64,000 nt of DNA from Rikenellaceae bacterium (GCA_022766385.1 JALEPJ010000004.1:62001-126000); one strand, 5' to 3'. Shown: positions 29,618 through 39,611, numbered from the stretch's first letter. Program-made: numbers and translations. Notes: generated from the letters alone by a model not told the origin.

Positions 29618-30940
29618 ATGAAAAAAGTACTGTTTACAATTTTGACCCTCGCGATGCTTGTTCCTGGAACCAAGCTTTCAGCACAGGGAAAGTATGGCGC
29701 AGACAGCGCAGAGTGCATCAAGTATTTGTCTTATTATTCAGAGTATTACAAGCAGAAGAACTATGATGAGGCTCTTCCGAATTGGAGAAAGGCATACTCT
29801 CTTTGCCCTCCACAGGCCAGCCAGAATCTCTTCATTCACGGAGCTACTCTCCTGAAGAGAGCCATATCAAAAACCAGGGATGCACAGCAGCAGAAGGCAA
29901 TTGTAGATTCTCTTCTTCATCTTTACGACCAGAGAGTACAGTATTACCCAAAGAATGCTGAAACTGCCCTCAACAACAAGGGTCTAGATATGTCTAACTA
30001 TGTGAAGAACGATCCTCAGAGGCTTTACAACACCTATACTGAGATCATCTCCACTTTGAAGGAGAATACCAAGCCTTCAATCTTCGTATTCAATCTCAAT
30101 GCAGCTATTGAGCTCTATCAGAAGGGTTCTCTCACTGAAGAGGATATTCTCAATATCTATCAGACTTCAGTAGAGTACCTCAATGGGGCTACACCTGACA
30201 AGGCAGATGAGAAGGAGCAGCTTGAGAAGGTTAAGACCGACGTTGCGTCTCTGCTTGCAAGCAGCGGTGCAGCATCTTGCGAGAACCTTATCAGCCTCTT
30301 CACTCCTCGCTATGAGGCATCTCCTGAGGATATCACCGTAGTGAGCAATATCGTCAAGATGATGGGTTCAGTAGAAGGCTGTACAAGCAATGACCTCTAT
30401 TTGAATGCCGCTACCAGCCTCCATAAGCTCAATCCTTCATACACATCAGCATACGCTCTCTATAAACTCAACTCTTCAAGAGGTAATTTTGACGAGGCTG
30501 TAGCATATATGAATGAGGCTATCGCCTCAAGCGAGACCGATGATGTCCAGGATGCAGACTACTACTATGAGCTAGCAGTCTTCTGCTACAAGAGCAGCAA
30601 GGCAGCTCAGGCATTCGACCACGCACGCAAGGCAGCAGAACTCAACCCTTCTATTGCTGGAAAGGCATATCTCCTTATCGGTACTATCTGGGGTTCAGCA
30701 GGCTGCGGCGGTGATGAAATCGCAAGACGTGCTCCTTACTGGGTAGCAGTAGATTATCTCCAGAAAGCCAGGGAGGCAGACGAGTCACTCGCAGAGGAGG
30801 CCAACAGACTCATCAGCTCTTACAGAGCTTACTTCCCACAGACTGCAGAGGCATTCATGTATGACCTTACAGATGGTAATTCATACACAGTTAATTGCAA
30901 CGGTCTCCGTGCTACCACTACCGTCAGAACACAGAAGTAA
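29618..30940 (+). CDS. Secreted tetratricopeptide-repeat protein
   Basis: Signal peptide; YSEYYKQKNYDEALPNWRKAYSLCP; later TPR-like helices (AVFCYKSSKAAQAFDHARKAAELNP). Confidence 0.8.
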   Translation: MKKVLFTILTLAMLVPGTKLSAQGKYGADSAECIKYLSYYSEYYKQKNYDEALPNWRKAYSLCPPQASQNLFIHGATLLKRAISKTRDAQQQKAIVDSLLHLYDQRVQYYPKNAETALNNKGLDMSNYVKNDPQRLYNTYTEIISTLKENTKPSIFVFNLNAAIELYQKGSLTEEDILNIYQTSVEYLNGATPDKADEKEQLEKVKTDVASLLASSGAASCENLISLFTPRYEASPEDITVVSNIVKMMGSVEGCTSNDLYLNAATSLHKLNPSYTSAYALYKLNSSRGNFDEAVAYMNEAIASSETDDVQDADYYYELAVFCYKSSKAAQAFDHARKAAELNPSIAGKAYLLIGTIWGSAGCGGDEIARRAPYWVAVDYLQKAREADESLAEEANRLISSYRAYFPQTAEAFMYDLTDGNSYTVNCNGLRATTTVRTQK

Positions 30941-30972
30941 TTCCTTTGAAAGGTCTGAAACATAGAATTAAG

Positions 30973-31575
30973 ATGATAGCAACCGCAACAGCGGTTGCTT
31001 TCGTCGTCTTTTCTTGTAAAGGAAAACTTGCTGAGGCTGAGGGCCTTGACATATCCACTACTCCCACCCAGGTCATTAACGATATGTTCGCGGTGGTGTC
31101 CAAGAACGGTACAGTCAATATGAGACTGGAGGCTGACCTGATGGAGAGGTACGAAGATGATTCGCTTTCACAGGAGACCTTTCCAAAGGGTATTTCCGTT
31201 TACTCCTATACCTCTGAAGGTTTGCTGGAAACCTGTCTTTTCGCAGACGATGCCAAACATATCACCGAAAAGAAAAGCAAGAGGGAAACCTGGATGGCGT
31301 ATGGAAATGTCGTTATCCAAAACACCATCAACAGGCAGACTATGGAGACGGATACCATTTATTGGGACAAAGACAAGGGTGAAATCTATACAGACTGTTA
31401 TGTAAGGATTTATTCCCCTGACGGTCTGCTTCAGGGTTACGGAATGAAATCTGATGAGAAAGCGAGCAATGCCATTATCAGGACACCATTCAACAGTATA
31501 GCTATAGTAAAACAGGACTCAACTGTCGTAATGATTGATTCCGTAAACTTTATAGGTCCTTTTAGGAAGAGATAA
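30973..31575 (+). CDS. lptC: LPS export ABC transporter periplasmic protein LptC (lipoprotein)
   Basis: Lipobox FVVFSC; ADDAKHITEKKSKRETWMAYGNVVIQN...YTDCYVRIYSPDGLLQGYGMKSD is LptC/OstA-like. Confidence 0.8.
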   Translation: MIATATAVAFVVFSCKGKLAEAEGLDISTTPTQVINDMFAVVSKNGTVNMRLEADLMERYEDDSLSQETFPKGISVYSYTSEGLLETCLFADDAKHITEKKSKRETWMAYGNVVIQNTINRQTMETDTIYWDKDKGEIYTDCYVRIYSPDGLLQGYGMKSDEKASNAIIRTPFNSIAIVKQDSTVVMIDSVNFIGPFRKR

Positions 31576-31600
31576 TGTTTTGGATTTGGTATAAAATTAC

Positions 31601-31608
31601 TATCTTCG
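31601..31608 (+). promoter_or_regulatory. Bacteroidetes-type -7 element variant upstream of the ppiD-like gene
   Basis: TATCTTCG. Confidence 0.35.
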
Positions 31609-31649
31609 CAGCCTATTATCGATTACTAATTAAAATATTATAAAATCAA

Positions 31650-33668
31650 ATGGCGGTTCTTCAAAAACTTCGCACAAAATTTGGCTTGGCGATTTCAATT
31701 ATCGTCGCATTGGGTCTTCTTTCTTTCATTATCGACCCAAGCCAGATTCAGAGTGCCGTTCAGTCAATGTCTTCTAAATATGACGTTGGTTCAATCAACG
31801 GCAAAGCTATTTCATACACGGATTTCCAGGCAGATGTTGAACAATTCACCAGACTGCAGGAGATTATGACAGGTTCGTCTGTATCTTCTGAGGAAGATCA
31901 GAAGCAGGTAAGGGATGCCGCTTGGCAGACTCTCGTTGATAAATATCTCTTTGTAAAGACAGCCAAGGCTGCGGGACTCACCGTAGGTGAGGATGAGGTA
32001 GTCGACCTTACGACCGGCAGCAACATCTCTCCTGTCATTGCCCAGAATGCTATGTTCCTTGACGAGAACGGTAACTTCGATGCCAATCGCGTCGTTGAGT
32101 TTGTCAAGGCTATGGACAGCGACGAGTCCGGCAGCTACAGACTCTATTGGAATTATATCCAGAACACTATTTTCACACAGCAGTTCTATAACAAGTACGG
32201 CGCTCTCTTTACCGCCAGCAACTTCCAGAACCCTCTCATGCTTAACAGGGCCATCGCAGAGAACAACCAGACCGCTGATGTGGACTTTGTAATGGTTCCT
32301 CTCCTTTATTCAGAGGATTCTACCATCGTTGTAAGCTCAGACGAAATCAAGAATTATTACAATAGTCATAAGGACTTCTTCAAGCAGACTGCAAACAGGG
32401 AGATGGAGTATGTAGTATATGAAGTTACTCCTTCAAGCGATGATATCGCAGCTGTAAATACCACGATGTCAGACATTTATGATGATTTCGTCAATACAGA
32501 GAATATGAAGAACTTCCTTCTCAAGAATTCAGATAGAAGCCTTTCTTCATATTGGTATAAAACTGATGAGCTTAACAGCCTTTCAAGCGAACTCGGAGCA
32601 TTTGTCAATGAGAACAAAGTAGGTGCTGTATCCCCTATATATCAGAATGGTAACAGTTTCTATGCTGCAAAGATAATGGCAGAGACCATGCGTCCTGAAA
32701 CCATCAGCGTCCGCGTAATCCCTACCACCGAGACCGCAGTATCAGACTCTCTTGTTGCTGTCCTCAGACTTTCTGAGACAATGGATATGACCCAGAGCTA
32801 TCTCATACCTGGATGCGAGTCTCTCTTCGATGCAGCTCTCAATGTACCTCAAATGGTGCAGAGTCTGCAGTACGGCACTCTGCTCGCAGAAGTTGTCGAG
32901 AAATCAGATCCTGTCCTCATGAAGCAGGTAGCTATCCTTGAGAAGACAGTCGTTCCAAGCAATGAGACATACAACAGCATTTACGCAAAGGCCAATAAGT
33001 TCGCCACCATCGCATCAGGCAGCTACAACAACTATAAGGCAGCTGTTGACTCAATGGGGGTATACTCATACACAAACAGAATTACTGAAGCTACCTCGGC
33101 GTACGGTGCAATTGACAATGCCAAGGAGGTTACCAGATGGGTATTCGAGGCAAAGGAAGGCAAGCCTTCAGAGGTCATTATCGTAAATCAGAACTACTTC
33201 TTCGTTGCAGTTGTTACCGGTATCCACAAAGAGGGTTATGCAAAGGTTTCTGAAGTTGCTTCAAGCATCAAGAGCCAGCTTTACTCAGAGAAGGCTGCAG
33301 AGAAGCTTGCATCAGAAGTGGCTTCCAAGATTCAGGGTCTCAATGATCTTGAGTCTATTGCAGAAGCTCTCAATACCACTGTAAGCTCACAGTCTGGTGT
33401 TACCTTCGCAGCTCTCGGTGCATCTACCCTTGACCCTAAGTTCATCGGTGCAATTGCCAGCGCTCCAGAAGGAAAGATCTGTGGTCCTGTTGCTGGTTCT
33501 ATCGGTAGCTATGTATTCCAGGTTAAGGGACGTGATACCGGTTCATACTACACAGAGGACGATGCTGCCCTCTATGAGTCTCAGAAGAACCAGTACAATT
33601 CACAGATGCTTCTTTCTGTTATGATGAATGATGCAGACGTGAAGGACAATAGAGCACGTTTCTATTAG
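31650..33668 (+). CDS. PpiD/SurA-N-like membrane-anchored periplasmic folding protein
   Basis: N-terminal TM (LRTKFGLAISIIVALGLLSFII), SurA-N-like VGSINGKAISYTDFQADVE. Confidence 0.85.
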   Translation: MAVLQKLRTKFGLAISIIVALGLLSFIIDPSQIQSAVQSMSSKYDVGSINGKAISYTDFQADVEQFTRLQEIMTGSSVSSEEDQKQVRDAAWQTLVDKYLFVKTAKAAGLTVGEDEVVDLTTGSNISPVIAQNAMFLDENGNFDANRVVEFVKAMDSDESGSYRLYWNYIQNTIFTQQFYNKYGALFTASNFQNPLMLNRAIAENNQTADVDFVMVPLLYSEDSTIVVSSDEIKNYYNSHKDFFKQTANREMEYVVYEVTPSSDDIAAVNTTMSDIYDDFVNTENMKNFLLKNSDRSLSSYWYKTDELNSLSSELGAFVNENKVGAVSPIYQNGNSFYAAKIMAETMRPETISVRVIPTTETAVSDSLVAVLRLSETMDMTQSYLIPGCESLFDAALNVPQMVQSLQYGTLLAEVVEKSDPVLMKQVAILEKTVVPSNETYNSIYAKANKFATIASGSYNNYKAAVDSMGVYSYTNRITEATSAYGAIDNAKEVTRWVFEAKEGKPSEVIIVNQNYFFVAVVTGIHKEGYAKVSEVASSIKSQLYSEKAAEKLASEVASKIQGLNDLESIAEALNTTVSSQSGVTFAALGASTLDPKFIGAIASAPEGKICGPVAGSIGSYVFQVKGRDTGSYYTEDDAALYESQKNQYNSQMLLSVMMNDADVKDNRARFY

Positions 33669-33715
33669 AATAAGCCCCGGAGCAGTAAAGCAAAAGGCTG
33701 CCCATACAATCATAG

Positions 33716-33752
33716 AAAGGCGACAGATAAGTGATTATCGGCCGCCTTTTTT
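33716..33752 (+). terminator. Intrinsic terminator after the ppiD-like gene
   Basis: AAAGGCG...GATAA-gtga-TTATC...CGCCTTTTTT. Confidence 0.7.
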
Positions 33753-33889
33753 GGTTCCTTCTTTATTGGAGGAGAAGGAAGGTTGAGGGGATAAGCATTT
33801 GTTGGTATTTTTATTTTTCGAGCAAAGTCTTTAACTTTTAGGCATTGTTTTCGTCTAGTAGTTCAACTGACACCAAATTATTGACAATT

Positions 33890-35212
33890 ATGAAAAGATT
33901 CTTCAGAATTGTGGCAGTCACAATATTATGCTCGACCATGGCTTTTTCACCTGAGCTTTCATATGCTCAGTCAAGAAGCACTGGTTCTACGAGCTCTGCT
34001 TCCCGTTCAGGAAGCTCAAGTTCATCATCGCGTTCCAGCAGTGCGTCTTCATCGAGTCGCAGCAGTGCATCATCGCAGAGTCGCAGCAGTTCATCTGCTC
34101 AGAACCGCAGCTCTTCCTCTACTGTCAGCCGCAGCTCATCATCCAGCAAACGAAACCCTACGGTAAGCAGTCAGCCTTCATCCCAAACCAGACAGTCTAC
34201 TTCTGTGAGCCGCAATTCTTCTTCTCAGAATCGCAGTACCGGAGCACAGAATCGCAATGCAACATCTGCCAAGCGCAATACAAGTCCTCAGTCTGGTTCT
34301 AATGCCCGTCAGCAGAGCGGTGCAACTCGCCAGACAGCATCGCCTGCCAACATTGACCGTTCCGGACTCAGATCTGGAGGCCCTTCAAGAAGCACCCGCT
34401 CAGCAGCTAGCAGCAAAGGCTCTTCAGCGCAACAGGCAAGTCCTAGCGGAACAAGGGCTGCAAGTGCAGGCCGTGCAAGTCAGGATAATCTGAAGCAGGT
34501 GGCGCGACGTCCTATGGAACCAAGAGTGGCTCCAAGCGATAGAGCTTTCATTGAGCACGGTCACTCAGCAGTATTCTACCACGACGGTCCGCATTATTAC
34601 GGATACCGCGTTCACACACTTCCTCCACATCACAAAATACATGTGCATTGGGGAATAGACTATTACTTCTGTGACGGCATCTATTACAGATTCTGGGACA
34701 ATTGCTACCACATATGCAGACCTCCTTTCGGTATCTTCTTCGATCGTGCGCTCTACAATCTTGATTTGATTCTTCTTGATTTCGCGTATTACAACACTGT
34801 TTACAGATCTTATTCAAGAATCAATGATAACTACCACACAATCCAGGAGCAGAACGAAATCATTGCCCGAAACAATGCGGAAATAGCAGCACAGAATCAG
34901 ATTATTGCCAATAGCAACAAGGCAGCGAATGCCTCTTACGATCTTGCAAGTCGCCTCGGCCTCTTCCAGAGCTATGCTGATGCCAATGTTAATTACTATT
35001 ATGACGACGGTATCTTCTTCATTGAGGATAAGGGTGGGCAATATAAGACCATTGTTCCTCCTGCAGGAGCGCTCATCTCCGAATTGCCGGATGACTATGA
35101 AATCATCACTTTGGCGGGAGACGAGTACTACAAGGTTGATGATACTGTTTACCGAATGATTTTCAGCAATGGCAAGGCTTACTTCGAAGTCCTCGGCCAA
35201 TTGGTTAACTGA
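33890..35212 (+). CDS. Secreted Ser/Arg/Gln-rich low-complexity protein with a conserved C-terminal domain (possibly DUF6515-like)
   Basis: Signal peptide ending SYAQ; long SRSSSSS/RSSS tract; C-terminal HGHSAVFYHDGPHYYGYRVHTLPPHHKIHVHWGIDYYFCDGIYYRF and PPAGALISELPDDYE. Confidence 0.75.
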   Translation: MKRFFRIVAVTILCSTMAFSPELSYAQSRSTGSTSSASRSGSSSSSSRSSSASSSSRSSASSQSRSSSSAQNRSSSSTVSRSSSSSKRNPTVSSQPSSQTRQSTSVSRNSSSQNRSTGAQNRNATSAKRNTSPQSGSNARQQSGATRQTASPANIDRSGLRSGGPSRSTRSAASSKGSSAQQASPSGTRAASAGRASQDNLKQVARRPMEPRVAPSDRAFIEHGHSAVFYHDGPHYYGYRVHTLPPHHKIHVHWGIDYYFCDGIYYRFWDNCYHICRPPFGIFFDRALYNLDLILLDFAYYNTVYRSYSRINDNYHTIQEQNEIIARNNAEIAAQNQIIANSNKAANASYDLASRLGLFQSYADANVNYYYDDGIFFIEDKGGQYKTIVPPAGALISELPDDYEIITLAGDEYYKVDDTVYRMIFSNGKAYFEVLGQLVN

Positions 35213-35248
35213 TCATAGCGGGCAATAATCTACTGATTATTAAAGAAT

Positions 35249-35292
35249 TAAGCGAATGTCTTTATCTATAGTAACAAAAAGACATTCGCTTA
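35249..35292. terminator. Terminator-like hairpin between the SR-rich gene and ychF
   Basis: TAAGCGAATGTCTTT (35249-35263) and exact reverse complement AAAGACATTCGCTTA (35278-35292). Confidence 0.75.
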
Positions 35293-35365
35293 TTCATTGA
35301 GTATCAGGCACCCTAAGTGCCGGCTTCAAAACTCCTGCTGCTTGCGTCCCGAAATACAGCTCAAG

Positions 35366-36469
35366 TTATACATTAAAGAGGAAGTGCATGATATCGCCAT
35401 CCTGAACCACGTATTCCTTGCCTTCAATGCCCATCTTTCCAGCAGCACGGACAGCAGCCTCAGTCTTGTAATTCATATAGTCCTCGTACTTGATGACTTC
35501 AGCACGAATAAAGCCGCGCTCGAAATCCGAGTGGATAACACCTGCAGCCTGCGGAGCCTTGTCGCCCTTTCGTATAGTCCATGCTCTGCATTCATCAGCG
35601 CCGGCAGTAAAGAAGGTCTGAAGCCCCAGAAGACGGTAAGCGCTCTGTATCAGACGTACCACACCCGACTCTTCAAGCCCAATCTCCTCAAGGAACATCC
35701 TGCGGTCTTCATAATCTTCGATTTCTGCAATGTCTGCTTCAGTCCTTGCGGCAATTACCAGAATCTCTGCCTGCTCGTCTTTTACGGCTTCGCGTACCGC
35801 ATTGACATACTCATTGCCGCTGACAGCTGACGCTTCGTCGACATTGCAAATATACATAACTGGCTTGTTTGTAAGCAGATACAGCTCTTTGGCAAGGTTC
35901 TCCTCTTCTTCATTGGCCAGCTCTACACTTCTGCAGGACTTGCCCTCAAGCAGGGCGGCACGGTACTTTTCCAGAACTGCGCAAAGCTTTTTTGCTTCCT
36001 TGTCTGCTCCGACCTTCGCCTGCTTCGATACCTTTGCCAATCGGGCTTCTACCGTTTCAAGGTCCTTGATCTGGAGTTCGGTGTCGATAACCTCCTTGTC
36101 CCTTACCGGATCTACACTGCCGTCGACGTGGACAATGTTGTCGTCATCGAAGCATCTGAGAACGTGGAGTATTGCATCTGTCTCTCGAATATTGGCAAGG
36201 AATTGATTGCCCAGACCCTCACCCTTGCTCGCTCCTTTTACGAGTCCGGCAATATCAACGATGTCGACGGTAGCCGGTATGGTGCGCTTCGGCTGACAGA
36301 GCTCCGAAAGGGCTTCAAGGCGCTTGTCGGGCACATTGGTCGAGCCCAGGTTAGGCTCAATGGTACAGAATGGGAAATTGGCGCTCTGAGCTTTTCCAGA
36401 GCTTATACAATTGAAGAGAGTCGATTTTCCGACATTGGGAAGTCCGACAATTCCGCATTTCAATGACAT
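35366..36469 (-). CDS. ychF: Redox-regulated ATPase YchF (Obg family)
   Basis: GIVGLPNVGKSTLFNCIS; DIAGLVKGASKGEGLGNQFLANIRETDAI; C-terminal TGS domain. Confidence 0.97.
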   Translation of the reverse strand: MSLKCGIVGLPNVGKSTLFNCISSGKAQSANFPFCTIEPNLGSTNVPDKRLEALSELCQPKRTIPATVDIVDIAGLVKGASKGEGLGNQFLANIRETDAILHVLRCFDDDNIVHVDGSVDPVRDKEVIDTELQIKDLETVEARLAKVSKQAKVGADKEAKKLCAVLEKYRAALLEGKSCRSVELANEEEENLAKELYLLTNKPVMYICNVDEASAVSGNEYVNAVREAVKDEQAEILVIAARTEADIAEIEDYEDRRMFLEEIGLEESGVVRLIQSAYRLLGLQTFFTAGADECRAWTIRKGDKAPQAAGVIHSDFERGFIRAEVIKYEDYMNYKTEAAVRAAGKMGIEGKEYVVQDGDIMHFLFNV

Positions 36470-36523
36470 ATCAAAAATAGAGTTTTCGCAATCCCCGAAG
36501 GGATTGGCAATTAAGGTCCGGCA

Positions 36524-36531
36524 AAGTTACT
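36524..36531 (-). promoter_or_regulatory. Bacteroidetes-type -7 element upstream of ychF
   Basis: CAAAGTTA (minus-strand TAACTTTG). Confidence 0.5.
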
Positions 36532-36611
36532 CAAAATAATTGATACTTTTTTTATAGAAGCTTTTTATGATTTTTATCAAGCTCAGCTGAATTAGTGCCT
36601 ATATTGGCAGC

Positions 36612-37550
36612 ATGAAAGCTATATTGGCCATACTGCTGAGTCTTATCCCGTGTCCGCTTGCAGCACAGGATCCGGTTTTTCTGGCTATGTTTATGAATCT
36701 GGAGAATTTTTATGACTACAGGGACTCGGGTGGAGGAGATTCGGATACAGAATTCTCTTCTGGCGGGGAAAGGCACTGGACCAGAAAACGCTTCAGACTC
36801 AAATGTTCATCCTTTGCCAAAACCGTACTCTGGACGGCATCAGAGCAGGGCAGGCTGCCGGACGTGATAGCCGTTGCTGAGATTGAGAACTCTTTTGTGC
36901 TTGGAAACATACTGAGTTCCACCCTCTTGAGAAAGACGGATTACCGCTATGTCCATTATGATTCTCCGGACCCGCGGGGAATAGACTGCGCCCTCTTCTA
37001 CCGCAGTTCAAGGGTGAAGTTGCTCTTTTCCCGAGCCTGTCGGGTGGAGGCGGAAGGCCTTCGTACCAGGGATATACTCCTCGCACAGCTCCTGAGTGCG
37101 GAAGGTGACAGTATTGCCCTGATGGTCAATCACTTGCCGTCAAAGTATGGAGGCGCTGAAGACTGGCGCAGAGAAGTTGCGGCCGGGAGATTGCGCTTTA
37201 TCTCCGATTCATTGGCGCAGGAGGGTTGGGGCAATAGGCTGGCTTTGGGGGATTTCAATGATAGTCCCGACAGTCCGCTATTTGAGGTCCTTGAGCCCTC
37301 GCTCATTTATTGTCATAAAAGCGGTAAACAAAGGGGTAGTATACGCTTCAATGGACAATGGGAGCTCATCGACCTCTGTTTCGTTTCTCCCGAACTGGCT
37401 CCGCGCAGCGACTTTGAGGTACTGGTGCCTCCCTTCCTGATGACTGCCGATGCCACTCATTCGGGCGAGAAACCGCTGAGGACCTATTCCGGACCCCGTT
37501 GGATAGGAGGTCTCTCCGACCATTTGCCCATAATCGTGCGCGTGTATTAA
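36612..37550 (+). CDS. Endonuclease/exonuclease/phosphatase family protein
   Basis: MNLENFYD; AVAEIEN; LALGDFNDSPDSP; GGLSDHLPIIVRV. Confidence 0.88.
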   Translation: MKAILAILLSLIPCPLAAQDPVFLAMFMNLENFYDYRDSGGGDSDTEFSSGGERHWTRKRFRLKCSSFAKTVLWTASEQGRLPDVIAVAEIENSFVLGNILSSTLLRKTDYRYVHYDSPDPRGIDCALFYRSSRVKLLFSRACRVEAEGLRTRDILLAQLLSAEGDSIALMVNHLPSKYGGAEDWRREVAAGRLRFISDSLAQEGWGNRLALGDFNDSPDSPLFEVLEPSLIYCHKSGKQRGSIRFNGQWELIDLCFVSPELAPRSDFEVLVPPFLMTADATHSGEKPLRTYSGPRWIGGLSDHLPIIVRVY

Positions 37551-37591
37551 AGATGAAAAGCCCGTTTCTCTTAATCATCAGGATTTTTTAT

Positions 37592-37599
37592 TAGATTTG
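37592..37599 (+). promoter_or_regulatory. Bacteroidetes-type -7 element upstream of galK
   Basis: TAGATTTG. Confidence 0.55.
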
Positions 37600-37640
37600 C
37601 TGGACATAAGAGAATACACATCTGCAATAACCAATATAAA

Positions 37641-38789
37641 ATGAAAAGCTTAATCCAAAAGAAATTCAACGAGCTCTTCGGCAATGACGGAGAATTTTTC
37701 AAATCTGCAGGAAGAATCAATCTCATCGGTGAACATACCGACTATAACGGAGGCTATGTCTTCCCGGGCGCCATTGACAAGTGCATACTGGCTGAAATTG
37801 CCCTCAACGGCAGTGAAAAGGTGAAGGTCTTCTCCATTGATTGTGACGAATATGTCGAATTCGGTCTTAATGAGGAGGACAAGCCTGACCAGTCTTGGGC
37901 CTGCTATATCTTCGGTGTATGCCGCGAGACCATCAAGCGCGGAGGCAAGGTTGCAGGTTTCAATGCCGTATTCGCAGGAAATGTACCTCTCGGAGCCGGT
38001 CTTTCATCTTCAGCAGCCCTTGAGAGCACCTTTGCTTACGCCATCAATGAACTTAATGGCAATGGTATCGATCTGTTTGAGCTCGCTAAGATAGGACAGA
38101 GCACCGAACACAATTACTGCGGTGTAAAATGCGGAATCATGGACCAGTTCGCATCCTGCTTCGGCAAGGCCGGATGTTTGATCCGTCTCAATTGCAAGAC
38201 TCTCGAATACAAATACTTCCCGTTTGACCCCGAAGCAGCTGGATACAAGCTTGTGCTTATCGATTCCTGTGTAAAGCACGAATTGGCTTCATCTGCATAC
38301 AACAAGCGCCGTGAGTCCTGCGAGAATGCTGCCGCAGCGATCAGGAAGAATCATCCTGAAGTGGAGTTCCTTAGCGATGCCAAGAGGCTTTGGCTCGAGG
38401 AAGTGCGTCAGGAGATTTCCCAGGAGGATTTCCTGCGTGCAGAGTATGTCATAGGAGAGGTCCAGAGAGTGCTTGACGTATGCGACGCTCTTGAAAGGAA
38501 TGACTATGAAACGGCAGGAGAGATGATGTACCAGACACATTTCGGCATGAGCCACCTCTACGAGGTCAGCTGCGAGGAACTGGATTTCCTTAACAAACTT
38601 GCCAGAAAGATGGATGTATCAGGTTCACGCGTAATGGGTGGCGGTTTCGGAGGCTGTACCATCAACCTGGTAAAGGAGGAACTCTATCAGCCTTTCATCG
38701 ATGCTGCCGTGGAGCAGTTCACCGCACGCTTCGGTCATGCCCCTAAGGTATATCCTGTAGTGATTTCAGATGGAGCCTGCAGGGCATAA
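37641..38789 (+). CDS. galK: Galactokinase
   Basis: AGRINLIGEHTDYNGGYVFPGAID; GNVPLGAGLSSSAALES; GGGFGGCTINLV. Confidence 0.96.
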   Translation: MKSLIQKKFNELFGNDGEFFKSAGRINLIGEHTDYNGGYVFPGAIDKCILAEIALNGSEKVKVFSIDCDEYVEFGLNEEDKPDQSWACYIFGVCRETIKRGGKVAGFNAVFAGNVPLGAGLSSSAALESTFAYAINELNGNGIDLFELAKIGQSTEHNYCGVKCGIMDQFASCFGKAGCLIRLNCKTLEYKYFPFDPEAAGYKLVLIDSCVKHELASSAYNKRRESCENAAAAIRKNHPEVEFLSDAKRLWLEEVRQEISQEDFLRAEYVIGEVQRVLDVCDALERNDYETAGEMMYQTHFGMSHLYEVSCEELDFLNKLARKMDVSGSRVMGGGFGGCTINLVKEELYQPFIDAAVEQFTARFGHAPKVYPVVISDGACRA

Positions 38790-38839
38790 GCCATACTGAT
38801 TCCATACGCAAGAGCCTGAAAAACAAGGCAATAAAAGGC

Positions 38840-39496
38840 TTATCTAAAAAAGCGGGAAAGCCACACCGCATCCACTCTTGTGAAGCCGGCTGCAGCTTTA
38901 GAGACTTCAGGATTGCGCGATACTATGCCGCGGCAGTCTTCGTACACATTGAAGCCTATTGCCACCATCTGCATCTCTCCCCCAACAGGATAAGCAAGTG
39001 TAATTTCATTGTCCGCACCGTCGAGTTTAAGGAACTTGAACGGTGCGGCATTAATTTCATCCGCGTGAGCCTTGTCTTTATCCCTGAGCTCCATTTTGGT
39101 AACGTACTTGCACAATTCAATCACGATATCGTCAAGTCCCGAGGCGAAAATTTTCACCTTTTCAATGAGCGAGCCTATGTCGGCAGTGAAACGGGCAGTA
39201 TAGTCAGCCATCTCCTCGACCTTGGAGTATGCGGCCGCGATTTGAGTCTCCAATTCCTTTGAATCCCCTGTGGACCAAATCATTAACTTTTCAACCGGGT
39301 CGTGGTACAGGGTCTGGCTCTGAATAAGGTTCATGCTGCCGCAATGCGGGCATTCCCACATAAAGAGTGAGCCGTCCATGACCTTTTCCCTCAATTCGGG
39401 TGTTTCAGCTACATTGATGCTGCTGTATGCCGATATTTTATCTTTTTCGCCGCAATGGGTGCAGGCTGCCACAATTTCACGTCTCATATATGTCAA
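38840..39496 (-). CDS. CpXC domain-containing protein
   Basis: CTHCGEKD...FMWECPHCGSMNLIQSQTLYHDP, two CxxC pairs. Confidence 0.8.
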   Translation of the reverse strand: MTYMRREIVAACTHCGEKDKISAYSSINVAETPELREKVMDGSLFMWECPHCGSMNLIQSQTLYHDPVEKLMIWSTGDSKELETQIAAAYSKVEEMADYTARFTADIGSLIEKVKIFASGLDDIVIELCKYVTKMELRDKDKAHADEINAAPFKFLKLDGADNEITLAYPVGGEMQMVAIGFNVYEDCRGIVSRNPEVSKAAAGFTRVDAVWLSRFFR

Positions 39497-39531
39497 AAAC
39501 TACATCTATCACAAAAATAAAAAAAATGATT

Positions 39532-39539
39532 AAATTTGT
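39532..39539 (+). promoter_or_regulatory. Bacteroidetes-type -7 element upstream of the yeiH-like gene
   Basis: TAAATTTG. Confidence 0.5.
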
Positions 39540-39611
39540 CGGTCTCCGCCTTGGCTCGTAGGAAAAAAACTACTTGAAAAGACATAGTACTAACATCTAA
39601 ATCATATAGTT

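Noticed and set aside
33890-34500. SR-rich tract considered a frameshift or sequencing artefact
   Set aside because: The reading frame stays open across the tract and continues into a conserved-looking C-terminal domain, with a plausible signal peptide in the same frame.
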